A DNA stretch of 64,000 nt from CAG-411 sp045124315 (GTDB taxonomy: Bacteria; Bacillota; Clostridia; Lachnospirales; Lachnospiraceae), in NCBI GenBank assembly GCA_045124315.1, contig JBGVLO010000046.1, positions 1 through 64,000 of the forward strand. The letters run 5' to 3'. Positions 27,604 to 36,123 of the stretch are shown piece by piece. How positions within the stretch are numbered: the first letter of the stretch is position 1; every line of letters starts with the position of its first letter. The position numbers were made by a program, and so were the translations under genes. The notes under the pieces were generated by a model that saw only the letters and a program-made list of their open reading frames with translations, had not been told where the DNA came from and searched no databases.

Positions 27604-27687
27604 ATGAATATCATGGAAGTTTTAACATTACTATTAGTAGTGTTTACTGCACTAGATTACATAGAAAATCACCATAACAAGAAATAA
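27604..27687 (+). CDS. 27-aa hydrophobic peptide, type I toxin-like
   Basis: A strong AAGGAGG site precedes the ATG. The peptide has one hydrophobic helix (residues about 4-18) followed by a charged tail (DYIENHHNKK). Size, layout and tail resemble membrane-acting toxins of TxpA/holin-like type I systems, but the sequence is not a clear family match. An RBS-masking hairpin, a terminator straight after the stop, and an opposing promoter that would give antisense RNA across the 3' end all support this reading. Confidence 0.5.
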   Translation: MNIMEVLTLLLVVFTALDYIENHHNKK

Positions 27688-27720
27688 GCTATCTCCTACG
27701 GCAATAGGGGATAGCTTTTT
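27686..27720 (+). terminator. Terminator of the 27-aa peptide gene
   Basis: AAGCTATCTCC pairs with GGGGATAGCTT and is followed by a T-run. It begins at the stop codon. The mirrored hairpin may also end the antisense RNA. Confidence 0.75.
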
Positions 27721-27786
27721 GTAACTTGTAAACATTTTTTATAAGTTTCCGAATGATCATCGGATCCACAAATATCCTTTGATTTA
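27690..27786 (-). ncRNA. Candidate antisense antitoxin RNA
   Basis: A minus-strand transcript started by the promoter at 27792-27820 would run about 100 nt and end at the hairpin shared with the toxin terminator. It would overlap the 3' end of the peptide mRNA, like RatA over txpA. The 5' and 3' ends are estimates. Confidence 0.4.
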
Positions 27787-27791
27787 ATTTG

Positions 27792-27820
27792 ATTATAAAG
27801 CAGACTAACATAAAAGTCAA
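27792..27820 (-). promoter_or_regulatory. Strong minus-strand promoter facing the 27-aa peptide gene
   Basis: On the minus strand TTGACT (27815-27820), a 17-base spacer and TATAAT (27792-27797) give a near-consensus promoter. No protein gene lies downstream on that strand. Confidence 0.65.
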
Positions 27821-27835
27821 TCTAGCTTTACAAGT

Positions 27836-27862
27836 AAGGCAGTGGAAACACTGCCTTTTTTT
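27836..27862 (+). terminator. Intrinsic terminator, plus strand
   Basis: AAGGCAGTG-GAAA-CACTGCCTT is followed by a T-run. It faces the GGGtGRT gene end; the plus-strand transcript it serves is not clear. Confidence 0.7.
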
Positions 27863-27929
27863 ATCTTATACCCATCATATACAATGAAATCTTTGACACA
27901 TGATGGGCATATATTTTTAGTTAAAAATC

Positions 27930-28940
27930 TTAGAACTTACCAGCGTTAGCAGCTTCCTCAATAGAAACAGCTACAGCAACAGTAGCTCCAACCATTGGGT
28001 TGTTACCCATACCGATAAGACCCATCATCTCAACGTGTGCAGGAACTGATGAAGAACCAGCGAACTGAGCATCTGAGTGCATACGTCCTAATGTATCTGT
28101 CATACCATAAGAAGCAGGACCTGCTGCCATGTTATCTGGGTGAAGTGTTCTACCTGTACCACCACCGGATGCTACTGAGAAGTACTTCTTACCCTGCTCG
28201 ATACATTCTTTCTTGTATGTACCAGCTACTGGATGCTGGAAACGTGTAGGGTTTGTAGAGTTACCTGTGATAGATACGTCTACCTTCTCTTTGTGCATGA
28301 TAGCTACACCTTCAGATACGTCGTTTGATCCGTAGCAGTTAACCTTAGAACGAAGACCATCTGAGTATGCTTTTCTAGAGATTTCCTTTACTTCTCCTGT
28401 GCTGTAATCCATCTCTGTCTCAACGAATGTAAATCCGTTAATTCTTGAGATAATCTGAGCAGCATCCTTTCCAAGACCATTTAAGATAACTCTTAATGGT
28501 TTCTTACGTACTTTGTTTGCCTTCTCAGCGATACCGATTGCACCTTCTGCAGCTGCGAATGACTCATGTCCAGCTAAGAATGCGAAACAATCTGTATCTT
28601 CCTCTAATAACATCTTTCCTAAGTTACCATGTCCTAAACCAACCTTTCTCTGGTCAGCAACAGAACCTGGAATACAGAAAGCCTGTAAACCTTCACCTAA
28701 TGCAGCAGCTGCATCTGCAGCTCTTCTACATCCTTTTTTGATAGCGATAGCTGCACCTACTGTGTAAGCCCAACATGCATTCTCAAAACAGATTGGCTGA
28801 ATACCCTTTACCTGATTGTAAACGTCTAATCCAGCATCTTTTGTAATTTTCTCTGCCTCTTCAATGGAAGCAATACCATAGCTATTTAATACAGCATTAA
28901 TCTGGTCAATTCTTCTTTCATATGATTCAAATAAAGCCAT
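27930..28940 (-). CDS. GGGtGRT protein
   Basis: This 336-aa protein contains the name-giving motif ASGGGTGRTLHPDN (about residue 258). It is Gly/Ala-rich with no membrane segment. The family is conserved in anaerobic Firmicutes next to a NifU-like scaffold protein, as here (47 bp upstream). Its biochemical role is not established. Cys and Gly motifs and the neighbour suggest a link to iron-sulfur or redox chemistry, which is inference. The codon pattern looks highly expressed. Confidence 0.9.
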   Translation of the reverse strand: MALFESYERRIDQINAVLNSYGIASIEEAEKITKDAGLDVYNQVKGIQPICFENACWAYTVGAAIAIKKGCRRAADAAAALGEGLQAFCIPGSVADQRKVGLGHGNLGKMLLEEDTDCFAFLAGHESFAAAEGAIGIAEKANKVRKKPLRVILNGLGKDAAQIISRINGFTFVETEMDYSTGEVKEISRKAYSDGLRSKVNCYGSNDVSEGVAIMHKEKVDVSITGNSTNPTRFQHPVAGTYKKECIEQGKKYFSVASGGGTGRTLHPDNMAAGPASYGMTDTLGRMHSDAQFAGSSSVPAHVEMMGLIGMGNNPMVGATVAVAVSIEEAANAGKF

Positions 28941-28987
28941 TATTAATCCTCCTTAATTTATGTCCTAAAACGTGTTCTATCTTAAGA

Positions 28988-29683
28988 TTACTCTTCACGT
29001 GGATCGATTACGCGAACTGCATCTGCTACACGGCCATACTGTCCCTGAGCTTTTTCAAATGCTGTGTTAGCGTCATCACCAGATTTGATGAAGTCCATCA
29101 TCTTACCAAAGTTAACAAACTTGTATCCGATGATCTCATCATCTTCATTCAATGCGATACCAGTAACATATCCGTCTGTCATTTCCAAATAACGAGGACC
29201 TTTCTTTAATGTACCATACATAGTACCAACCTGAGATCTTAATCCCTTACCTAAATCTTCCAAACCAGCACCGATAGTCAAACCACCTTCTGAGAAAGCT
29301 GACTGTGTTCTACCATATACAATCTGTAAGAATAACTCTCTCATAGCTGTGTTGATTGCATCACAAACTAAGTCTGTGTTTAAAGCTTCAAGAATTGTTC
29401 TTCCTGGAAGAATTTCTGAAGCCATAGCTGCAGAATGTGTCATACCAGAACATCCGATTGTCTCTACTAATGCTTCCTGAATAATACCTTCCTTAACGTT
29501 AAGTGTTAACTTACATGTACCCTGCTGAGGTGCACACCAGCCAATACCATGTGTAAATCCGGAAATATCTTTGATTTCAGTTGCTTTTACCCATTTTCCT
29601 TCTTCTGGAATTGGTGCAGCTCCATGCTGTCCGCCAGTTGCTGCTACTGGGCACATTTTTTCTACTTCGTTCGTATAAATCAT
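28988..29683 (-). CDS. NifU-like iron-sulfur scaffold protein
   Basis: This 231-aa protein has NifU N-terminal-type features: IGWCAPQQGTCKLTLNV and ETIGCSGMTHSAAMASEIL with the Cys residues expected to hold a nascent cluster. It is longer than IscU, with a C-terminal extension rich in acidic residues. It begins a two-gene operon with the GGGtGRT gene. The constant pairing of these two genes in related genomes suggests that they act together. Confidence 0.85.
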   Translation of the reverse strand: MIYTNEVEKMCPVAATGGQHGAAPIPEEGKWVKATEIKDISGFTHGIGWCAPQQGTCKLTLNVKEGIIQEALVETIGCSGMTHSAAMASEILPGRTILEALNTDLVCDAINTAMRELFLQIVYGRTQSAFSEGGLTIGAGLEDLGKGLRSQVGTMYGTLKKGPRYLEMTDGYVTGIALNEDDEIIGYKFVNFGKMMDFIKSGDDANTAFEKAQGQYGRVADAVRVIDPREE

Positions 29684-29814
29684 GTTGAGACTCCTTTCAA
29701 TCTTACATTTACTTTTACGATGTGGCTTCCCCTACCCGAAAATACACATCGCACTTGGTTCTATTTTCGCACAAATCGTCAAATTAGTCTATACTTTTTG
29801 TTAATTTTTTTCAT

Positions 29815-29849
29815 TAAAAAAAGAGAATCGACAGTTTTTGCCGATTCTC
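29815..29849 (-). terminator. Intrinsic terminator upstream of the NifU-like gene
   Basis: GAGAATCG pairs with CGATTCTC and is followed on the minus strand by seven T residues. It could end transcription from the gene fragment at 29983-30285 or act in the leader of the NifU-like operon. Confidence 0.7.
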
Positions 29850-29982
29850 ACTCTTTTCTTTTTCTTTCAAAATTCTATAAATGATCTATTTTCTGTCAGT
29901 ACGCCTATTTCATTTTTTTCTTTTCTTCCTTTTCTCCTTTCTTCTTTTTCCCGTGCACGTTCTTTCTATGTTCTTAAGACTT

Positions 29983-30285
29983 CTATACTATAACACACTC
30001 TTTTTGAGTTTTTAGGATTTTACCACAGACAACCATTTTTTTAATTTTTCGACCATTTTTCTCCAGTTTTTTCCATTCTATAGGAACAGGTTCTTCATCC
30101 GTAAATAGTGCAACAATATGGTATCCATTTATATTGGTCCATTTTTTTAGTAATTCAAGTATTTTAGGTTGCTTTTCTCTTTCAATGAACTGCAATACTC
30201 CATGCATAATAATTAAGTCATATTTATACTTAAAATCAAATATTTCATAACAATCTAAAAATGGCTTTCCAAAACTCGGAAAGCC
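29983..30285 (-). pseudogene. C-terminal fragment of a TehB-like methyltransferase
   Basis: The frame is open from a TGA at about 30286 and reads YDLIIMHGVLQFIEREKQ and NGYHIVALFTDEEPVP, which resembles the late part of TehB-type SAM methyltransferases. The SAM-binding half is missing, and the only ATG (30207) is internal. The upstream edge coincides with the terminator of the RelE-type gene, so the front of the gene is gone. Confidence 0.45.
30256..30285 (-). terminator. Terminator of the RelE/ParE-type toxin operon
   Basis: GGCTTTCC pairs with GGAAAGCC around a 7-base loop, followed on the minus strand by ATTTTTAG. Confidence 0.7.
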
Positions 30286-30310
30286 TCATAAAATCTAACT
30301 TTATCTATAA

Positions 30311-30655
30311 TTATTCTACATTCGCTTTTAACCACTGTCCAATTATATATGCCCAATCCTGTCCATCCTGCAAAACTCTTAGAATTGTCACCTCTCGCTT
30401 TTGTTCATCTACAACAAAAAACAAAAGATACGATTGCGAAGACAAAAAATGAATATCATATCCCCGATATTTAAATCCAGTTGTATCATATCCATTTGGA
30501 AAAATTTTTAATTTATTGACAGCTTTTTTAATTTTTTCCGTAAATCGTTTTCCTAACCCTTTGTATTTAAATTTCTTTAGAATATATTCCTTCTTTTCCC
30601 TGATATCATCTCGACTACTATACGTGTATTTTACCTGAAACATCTTTTGTGTCAT
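30311..30655 (-). CDS. RelE/ParE-family toxin
   Basis: This 114-aa protein has the family fold pattern: N-terminal helices (DDIREKKEYILKKF), then YRGYDIHFLSSQSYLLFFVVDEQKREVTILRVLQDGQDW. The strand-turn-strand end and aromatic residues fit RelE/ParE toxins. These inhibit growth by mRNA cleavage or gyrase poisoning; which one cannot be told. It lies 12 bp after the short antitoxin gene and is followed by a terminator. Confidence 0.85.
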   Translation of the reverse strand: MTQKMFQVKYTYSSRDDIREKKEYILKKFKYKGLGKRFTEKIKKAVNKLKIFPNGYDTTGFKYRGYDIHFLSSQSYLLFFVVDEQKREVTILRVLQDGQDWAYIIGQWLKANVE

Positions 30656-30667
30656 AAATCACCTATG

Positions 30668-30826
30668 CTATATCGCATCAATTTCTGCCCATAACTCTTC
30701 TTCCGTCAAAACACGTCCATTTTCTATATCATCGATAGCTTCATCTAGTTTAGAAAACAATACTTTCATAGCATCGTTCACATCATCAGAAGCTTCTTGT
30801 TGCTTTACTGCTTCAACTGGTGCCAT
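30668..30826 (-). CDS. Short antitoxin partner of the RelE/ParE toxin
   Basis: ATG at 30826 is chosen, 10 bases after AAAGGA; ATGs at 30832 and 30835 are closer and less likely. The protein has about 52 aa and is acidic, with a helical C-terminal half (DEAIDDIENGRVLTEEELWAEIDAI) typical of the toxin-wrapping part of antitoxins. No DNA-binding domain is evident at this length, so autorepression may be weak or done by the complex. Confidence 0.75.
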   Translation of the reverse strand: MAPVEAVKQQEASDDVNDAMKVLFSKLDEAIDDIENGRVLTEEELWAEIDAI

Positions 30827-30928
30827 AGACATCATTCCTTTCATAAAAATGTTCGTTTGATTATGATTATAGTATAGCACAGTACATAAAAAAGAAAAAC
30901 CAAAAATAATATTTTCTCAAATGTAAAA

Positions 30929-31378
30929 CTATTTTGCACTGAATTTCTTCATCTCCAAATACGGAAGCTTTTCATACCCACATTTTTCATATACCTTAAT
31001 TGCTCTCTCATTCTCTTTGTCAACTTCCAATTTTAATATAGTATCCGGATATTTTTCTTCAATGTATTCAAAAAAATTACTGCCAATTCCTAATCCTCTG
31101 TATTCCCTTTTGATATATAAATCCTCAATCCATATACAGCCTTTGCCAAATTCTGTGGAAAAACTCTTTGCAACCATTGCATAGCCCTGTATTTCCCGAT
31201 CATTCTGAAAAATATATCCTTCCAAAAATGGGCACTCTCCCACACAATTCTCTATATCCCTTGTAAATACTTCCTCTGACCCATTGCTTGCTACTGCCGG
31301 TGAGGCATAAAAAATCTTCATCATTTCCATCACATCATTCTTATCTTCTTTCGTCATAACCCTTATCGTAGTATTCAT
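30929..31378 (-). CDS. GNAT-family N-acetyltransferase
   Basis: This is a 149-aa single-domain GNAT. Motif A reads DLYIKREYRGLGIGSNFFEYIEEK (acetyl-CoA loop RGLGIG), followed by LEVDKENERAIKVYEKCGYEK. The substrate is unknown. It is transcribed on its own among decayed genes. Confidence 0.85.
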   Translation of the reverse strand: MNTTIRVMTKEDKNDVMEMMKIFYASPAVASNGSEEVFTRDIENCVGECPFLEGYIFQNDREIQGYAMVAKSFSTEFGKGCIWIEDLYIKREYRGLGIGSNFFEYIEEKYPDTILKLEVDKENERAIKVYEKCGYEKLPYLEMKKFSAK

Positions 31379-31498
31379 TTCAAAAATTCACTCCCTGTAT
31401 TTGCATCTATTAAAGTATCCTCTCTGTTCAAAAAGCCTATCGTATCTCCCAATATGACTTGATTTGTTCGTCATCATCTATCGTAAGTCTTATCAAAT

Positions 31499-31637
31499 TC
31501 ATACTATATCTCCGATCTTTTTATCATTCTTCCTTTTCTTTGTAGCACTTCTTGCAGAAAACACTGCCAAAAGAAGTCCTATTGCAATCCATGGCAAAGC
31601 CGCCTGGCTAAAACCAAGTATGTCTTCTATCTTTCAT
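31499..31637 (-). pseudogene. Frameshifted small membrane-protein gene
   Basis: A good site (AAGGAAGGGA) and ATG at 31637 open a frame that stops after nine codons. A +1 shift a few codons in gives about 40 residues with one membrane segment (LGFSQAALPWIAIGLLLAVF) and a basic tail, ending at 31499. The interval is 139 bases, not a multiple of three. A single-base change or a sequencing error would restore the gene. Confidence 0.5.
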
Positions 31638-31661
31638 TCCCTTCCTTCTTTTTTTAACTTT

Positions 31662-32203
31662 CTATTTCCTTTTTAACTCAGCAATAGCAGCATAATGTAA
31701 AATATCAAAGGCATCTGGTGCAATTTTTTCTAACAGTGCAACATGCTCCTGCTCCCAACTTGCAATTTCAGTTTCCGTAAGAGAAGCCCCAACGCCCCGA
31801 CAGGCTTTCATCCTTCCATTCCAGCTTTCTCTGGTAAAAGGTACATACAACGGATATTCTTCGTGATATACCAACTCAAATTTTTCCTTGTAACAGTCTG
31901 GAATGTCTATCGGATGTCTGGTTTCACCTGCCCCACTCCAATTGGGGCTATATTTCAGCACAAGCTTTTCACTTTCTCCAGCTATTTTATCTTCAAAAGG
32001 TAACCATGCCATATATAAAACTAAAATGCGACCATTTGGTTTTAAAAATCCAATACCTGCTGCCCGGATACACACAAATTGCGATCTACGATTTTTTCAT
32101 AAAATTCTTTCGGATAGATATCTCTATATTTTGCATAATCATCCGAAGTTCGTCCCCAGTCAAAAGCCTTTCCTGCATCTATTCTTTTATCAACTATATT
32201 CAT
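31662..32203 (-). pseudogene. SAM methyltransferase with its middle deleted
   Basis: From ATG 32203 (AGGAGGGG upstream) 42 codons read as a normal N-terminus (IDAGKAFDWGRTSDDYAKYR ... SGQQVLD) and then stop. A second frame starting about there continues at LKPNGRILVLYMAWLPFED to the normal C-terminus. The roughly 90 residues with the SAM-binding glycine motif are missing, and the junction also shifts the frame. The C-terminal 137-aa frame alone would not be an active enzyme. Confidence 0.75.
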
Positions 32204-32368
32204 CTAACCCCTCCTGTTTCTCACCAATCTTATTCTAACTTCTGTCACATAAGATGCAGCATTTTTCACTAAAAATCTTTAAGTTCCTGTACAATCTTTT
32301 CCACAGTTCTATTTCTTATCATCTTCTTTCGCATTCTCCTTTTTCATACGGGTACCAATTATAACTGT

Positions 32369-32632
32369 TCATAGTTCCGAACAATTATCTTTTCCTTTGA
32401 ATTTATATGATATTGCTTTCTTCGGACATTGATCAATACATTCTCCACACATACTACACTCATACTCATCAATATGACCCTCCTTCACCATCTGGTGTAC
32501 ATCCAGTCCCATTGGACAATTCTTCGTGCAGATTTTACAGTCAACACATTTTGTATGATCTGTTGCTATACGCAGGCCTGGCAAATGCAACAACTTTCGA
32601 ATCTTTATTCCTTTGATGAGTAGTGACGAAAA
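32369..32632 (-). pseudogene. C-terminal fragment of a 4Fe-4S protein
   Basis: The frame is open from a TGA at about 32633 and carries two 4Fe-4S motifs (CVDCKICTKNCP and CSMCGECIDQCP) preceded by LLHLPGLRIATDHTK. In related genes this is the tail of a longer membrane ferredoxin-like protein, and the membrane part is missing. A TTG at 32593 could start a 74-aa stub. The broken edge carries a motif shared with the broken edge at 36312. Confidence 0.6.
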
Positions 32633-32735
32633 TCAAATGTTTTGTGACAAATGTCATGTCTTTGGCGAAGGGCACAAAGCACACTAAATGTACTTATTCA
32701 TTCTAACATTGCCAATCTCCTCTACAAATTCAATT

Positions 32736-33257
32736 TTATTTCACTTCCCTGCTTATAAAAAATCCTTCCTGTAACGCCGCAAATGTTGTTATACTTGCTA
32801 CTCCTGCAGCCACATAATGGAATATTCTAAACGGAAGCGACAACGGTAATAAAAATAACAAAAAACCGGTCACTTTGTTTGCCTTTGTATGTAAAAACAC
32901 AATTTTATGGTGACGTACGTATCCTACTACAAGATTTGCGATTTTTATGATTGCAATTAGTAAAATCCACATCCACAACCATGCAGAGATGTGGAGAGTC
33001 GGTAATATTTTGAAAAGGCAGATTAGCACAAATATGAGATCTGCAATACTGTCCAAAATTTCGCCAATCTTGCTTACTGTATGAGTTTTTCTAGCAATCA
33101 AACCATCTGCCATATCTGAAATTCCGCAATAAATATATAAAATATTGAAAATGACAGAAAAAGGTTCCACACATAATAGTGCAGCTGCTGCTATCATCCG
33201 ACTAATGGTGATTGTATTCGCTATATATTTGATACGACGTCTCCCCTTCCTATACAT
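32736..33257 (-). CDS. CDP-alcohol phosphatidyltransferase
   Basis: This 173-aa membrane enzyme has the full signature DMADGLIAR...GEILDSIAD (D-x2-DG-x2-AR-x8-G-x3-D-x3-D), so it should transfer a phosphatidyl or similar group from a CDP-linked donor to an alcohol. Four to six helices are visible. The ATG at 33257 has a poor site. A good one (GGAAGGGGAG) lies inside the gene, ahead of an ATC at 33233 where relatives start (MKYI...). The start is therefore doubtful. Confidence 0.85.
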   Translation of the reverse strand: MYRKGRRRIKYIANTITISRMIAAAALLCVEPFSVIFNILYIYCGISDMADGLIARKTHTVSKIGEILDSIADLIFVLICLFKILPTLHISAWLWMWILLIAIIKIANLVVGYVRHHKIVFLHTKANKVTGFLLFLLPLSLPFRIFHYVAAGVASITTFAALQEGFFISREVK

Positions 33258-33309
33258 CTAAACTATCCACATTCAGTAGAAAAACCTATCTTCCTATTAC
33301 AACTTAAAA

Positions 33310-33837
33310 TTAGAAGGATAATCTACATTGAACCCCTTCCCGCATAACTGCTCCGTCATTGCATGGATACGGAATATCTTTTTCGTATTGAAATCCCAGC
33401 TTTCTCATTACATTTCCGGAAGCCGGATTTTCCTTTGCATACCTACCTACAATTTCAGAAATATGTAACTCTTCTTGTGCAAAGGCAATCACTTTCTTCA
33501 TTGCTTCTGTTACATATCCCTTATTCCAATATTTCTTACCAAGATTATAACCAATTTCCCAGCAATCCACTTCCTCGTCATAATAAAGAATGGCGGTTCC
33601 CATTAGCTCCTTGTTTTCCTTCTGTACAATGGCATATCGATACCAGTCATCCTTTTCGATTTGGCCAAGCTCAAAATCAATCCATTCTTTGGTCTTTGCT
33701 ATATCATTATGACTTGTCCAAAACATATATTTTGCAACATCCGGATCACTCTCCCAGCACTCGAATACATTGGTTGCATCTTCCTGTTTAAATGTTCTTA
33801 GTATTAATCGATCGGTTTCTAATGTTGGTGTCTTCAT
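33310..33837 (-). CDS. GNAT acetyltransferase, RimJ-like
   Basis: ATG 33837 follows GGAGG by 8 bases; an upstream TTG overlaps that site. About 175 aa. The start LETDRLILRTF and later CWEIGYNLGKKYWNKGYVTEAM are typical of the ribosomal-protein-type N-acetyltransferases (Acetyltransf_3). Many members modify small molecules or antibiotics instead, so the substrate is open. It is on the same strand as its neighbours, 53 bp before the phosphatidyltransferase. Confidence 0.85.
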   Translation of the reverse strand: MKTPTLETDRLILRTFKQEDATNVFECWESDPDVAKYMFWTSHNDIAKTKEWIDFELGQIEKDDWYRYAIVQKENKELMGTAILYYDEEVDCWEIGYNLGKKYWNKGYVTEAMKKVIAFAQEELHISEIVGRYAKENPASGNVMRKLGFQYEKDIPYPCNDGAVMREGVQCRLSF

Positions 33838-33884
33838 AATCGTATCCTCCAATCTTTGTATCCTATGTACATCATCACATCAAA

Positions 33885-34934
33885 TTATTTCTCCGCAAAT
33901 TCCATCGGAATGAATCTAAGACCACTCACTACCTGTTCTTTATCCACATCACAAAAACCCAATTTATGATATACCGGGACAGCATACGGAGATGAATTTA
34001 CTGTCATTTTACCAGAATGACAGTCCTTCCGAATGGTTTGGAATAATTGTTTACCAATTCCCTGTCTATGATATTTTCCATCTACGAAAAATAAAGCAAC
34101 ATGCGTTCCCTCGTTTCTAGTTGCAATCACTCCAACCAATTTGTCTCCTTTAAAAGCACCATACATACAAAGTTGCGATAAATACCCTTCATCATGAATG
34201 GTTTGATAAAATTCTTCTATACCTTCTTTTGAATAATCTGGTGCTTCGTATTCCAGAAATACACGCCAAACTAGTGATAGTGCCTCATCTATTTCATTCT
34301 CATTTAACGAACGAATACACAGATTGTACGCAAGTTCGGTAGGAAGATTATCCCAAAGCTCTGTTCTTGTCTTATTTTTTTCAAATTTTTCCAATACCTG
34401 CGTATCTGGATTAGGATATACCACAAAGTCATCTTCTTCTCCCTTTTCTGGTCGAACCGTAAAAGCAAGTTGTTCCTTTTCTACCGAAAACTGTGCATTT
34501 ACACCTTTTTTATTTCCTCGTGCATCAAGACGTATCCATTTTTGATATTCCTTTATGTAGATCCCATTCAGTCCATGATATATTAAAACTGGGGCGATTT
34601 CATCATCCAAAATTAGCTTTTGATAACAAAATCCTGCCGGAACAGATTTACAACGCAAAATGGCTGCTAATAGATGCGATTTTGCAAAACAAATCCCATG
34701 ACCAGCACTTAATACTTCTGAAGCACTACATGTAAGTATATCTTCGTTTATATCCGCAGAATGCGAAATATGATCTCTGACAAGCTCATAGGCTTTTTTA
34801 ATAAATTCCAATTCATCCTTTGCTTCTTGAAATAATGTGTCTGCTATTTGGGCAATTGCTTTGTTTCCATAATCAATCACATAATCAGCCTTTAAATATT
34901 TTTCCATATCATCCACATAAGGTACGATATCCAT
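33885..34934 (-). CDS. Transglutaminase-like / GNAT fusion protein
   Basis: ATG 34934 has GGAGGAG upstream. The 349-aa protein joins two domains. Residues about 40-165 are transglutaminase-like with a plausible Cys-His-Asp triad (GHGICFAKSHLL, YHGLNGIYI, WIRLDARGN). Residues about 200-345 are GNAT (FFVDGKYHRQGIGKQLFQ, then PVYHKLGF). Transglutaminase-like domains of this type often act as peptidases. The combination suggests cleavage and acetylation of a shared substrate, which is inference. No partner gene is obvious. Confidence 0.8.
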   Translation of the reverse strand: MDIVPYVDDMEKYLKADYVIDYGNKAIAQIADTLFQEAKDELEFIKKAYELVRDHISHSADINEDILTCSASEVLSAGHGICFAKSHLLAAILRCKSVPAGFCYQKLILDDEIAPVLIYHGLNGIYIKEYQKWIRLDARGNKKGVNAQFSVEKEQLAFTVRPEKGEEDDFVVYPNPDTQVLEKFEKNKTRTELWDNLPTELAYNLCIRSLNENEIDEALSLVWRVFLEYEAPDYSKEGIEEFYQTIHDEGYLSQLCMYGAFKGDKLVGVIATRNEGTHVALFFVDGKYHRQGIGKQLFQTIRKDCHSGKMTVNSSPYAVPVYHKLGFCDVDKEQVVSGLRFIPMEFAEK

Positions 34935-35011
34935 ATAATCTCCTCCATCAATTAGGGATTTGTCTTTATCTCTGCACCCATACAATTGACCTTTGATCAA
35001 TTGTCATCCCT

Positions 35012-35992
35012 TTACAAATTTTTTTCATATTTTTCTATCACGCAACAATGCTTTTTTGTTTCTTTATCATAATTGATCCCTACCAACAGTAAATTCCCTT
35101 GGTATTCCTTCAGACTTTCCACATATTTTTTCTCTTTGATCTGAGCTATGGCGCCTTCTGCGGATTTGTCATATTTTAATTCCACTATCATTGCCGGTTT
35201 GTCCGAATGTTTTATCGGCAGATACACAATATCCGCAAAACCTTTTCCAGTAGGAAGTTCCCGGATTTTTGTATATTCATTGATGGCATTATAATATGCA
35301 AGGGAAATCACACAGCTTAAGGAATTTTCATCATTATAGGTTAAGATAGAAGTATTCTCCATATGCACACTGTCTATCATTCCTGCAACAGTTTCAGCAT
35401 CCTGATTCCAGGTTGCCTGTAACAGCTGTTCTGATTGCTTGATGGCATCGATTACCTCTGTCCAGTTAGAACCTTCTACTGCATTTTTGAATTCCTCCCT
35501 TAAAATGCAATCCCACTCATCAATAATAAATACAAAACCTTCTCCTGTCCTGCTATATAATTTATCCAATGCCATACTTAAAAATCTTTCCTGCGTAGGA
35601 ATTTTATCTGCATAACATTCTCTCAATTCTTCTAACACGACTGCCTGAATAAATGTAATCAATTCCTCCACAGAATTTACTACACTTAAAAAATTCTGCA
35701 TATTCAATGCAATCACATTGTATTGATTCAAATGTTTTTCATAGCTTTCACATTTTGCAATCTTATAGGATTCAAATAATGCTCTTGAATCACATCCTCG
35801 TCCGTAATAAGCAGCCAGCATATTCGCTGCCATGGACTTTCCAAAACGCCTTGGCCGGCTGATACAGACAAACTTCTGCAAAGTTCCTAGTACCCTATTT
35901 GTAAGCTCTATCAATTCTGTCTTATCCACATATATTTCCGAAGCAGTAGCTTCGGCAAACAACCTGTTATCTGGATTCAAATAAACACCCAT
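35012..35992 (-). pseudogene. AAA-ATPase / PD-(D/E)XK protein with in-frame internal deletion
   Basis: ATG 35992 (GGGAGGG upstream) opens a 326-aa frame. The front matches AAA-ATPase-like proteins (IYVDKTELIELTNRVL, Walker A PRRFGKSMAA, FIIDEWDC). The back matches their C-terminal nuclease domain (LPTGKGFADIVYLP, MIVELKYDKSAEGAIAQI). Family members are around 500-550 aa. Here the sequence passes from DEWDCILREEF straight to NAVEGSNWTEVI, so roughly 190 central residues are absent although the frame is kept. Activity is doubtful. Confidence 0.7.
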
Positions 35993-36123
35993 ACCACGCA
36001 CCCTCCCTATACGAATTTTTCTAAATATTCGTAACCGATCTATGATTACTGTAATGTGCAATTATGATTTAGTATAGCATATCCTAAACTAATTTTCATT
36101 GCTTTGCCCGAAACAGCTTCGCT

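Noticed and set aside
31464..31676. Plus-strand 70-codon frame
   Set aside because: The opposite strand carries a better candidate, a frameshifted one-TM protein with ribosome site; the plus frame has no start signal.
32340..32385. Another GTWACWGTTCA terminus (ATAACTGTTCATAG)
   Set aside because: Only ten or so bases match, the outer GT is missing, and no partner end or duplication is present.
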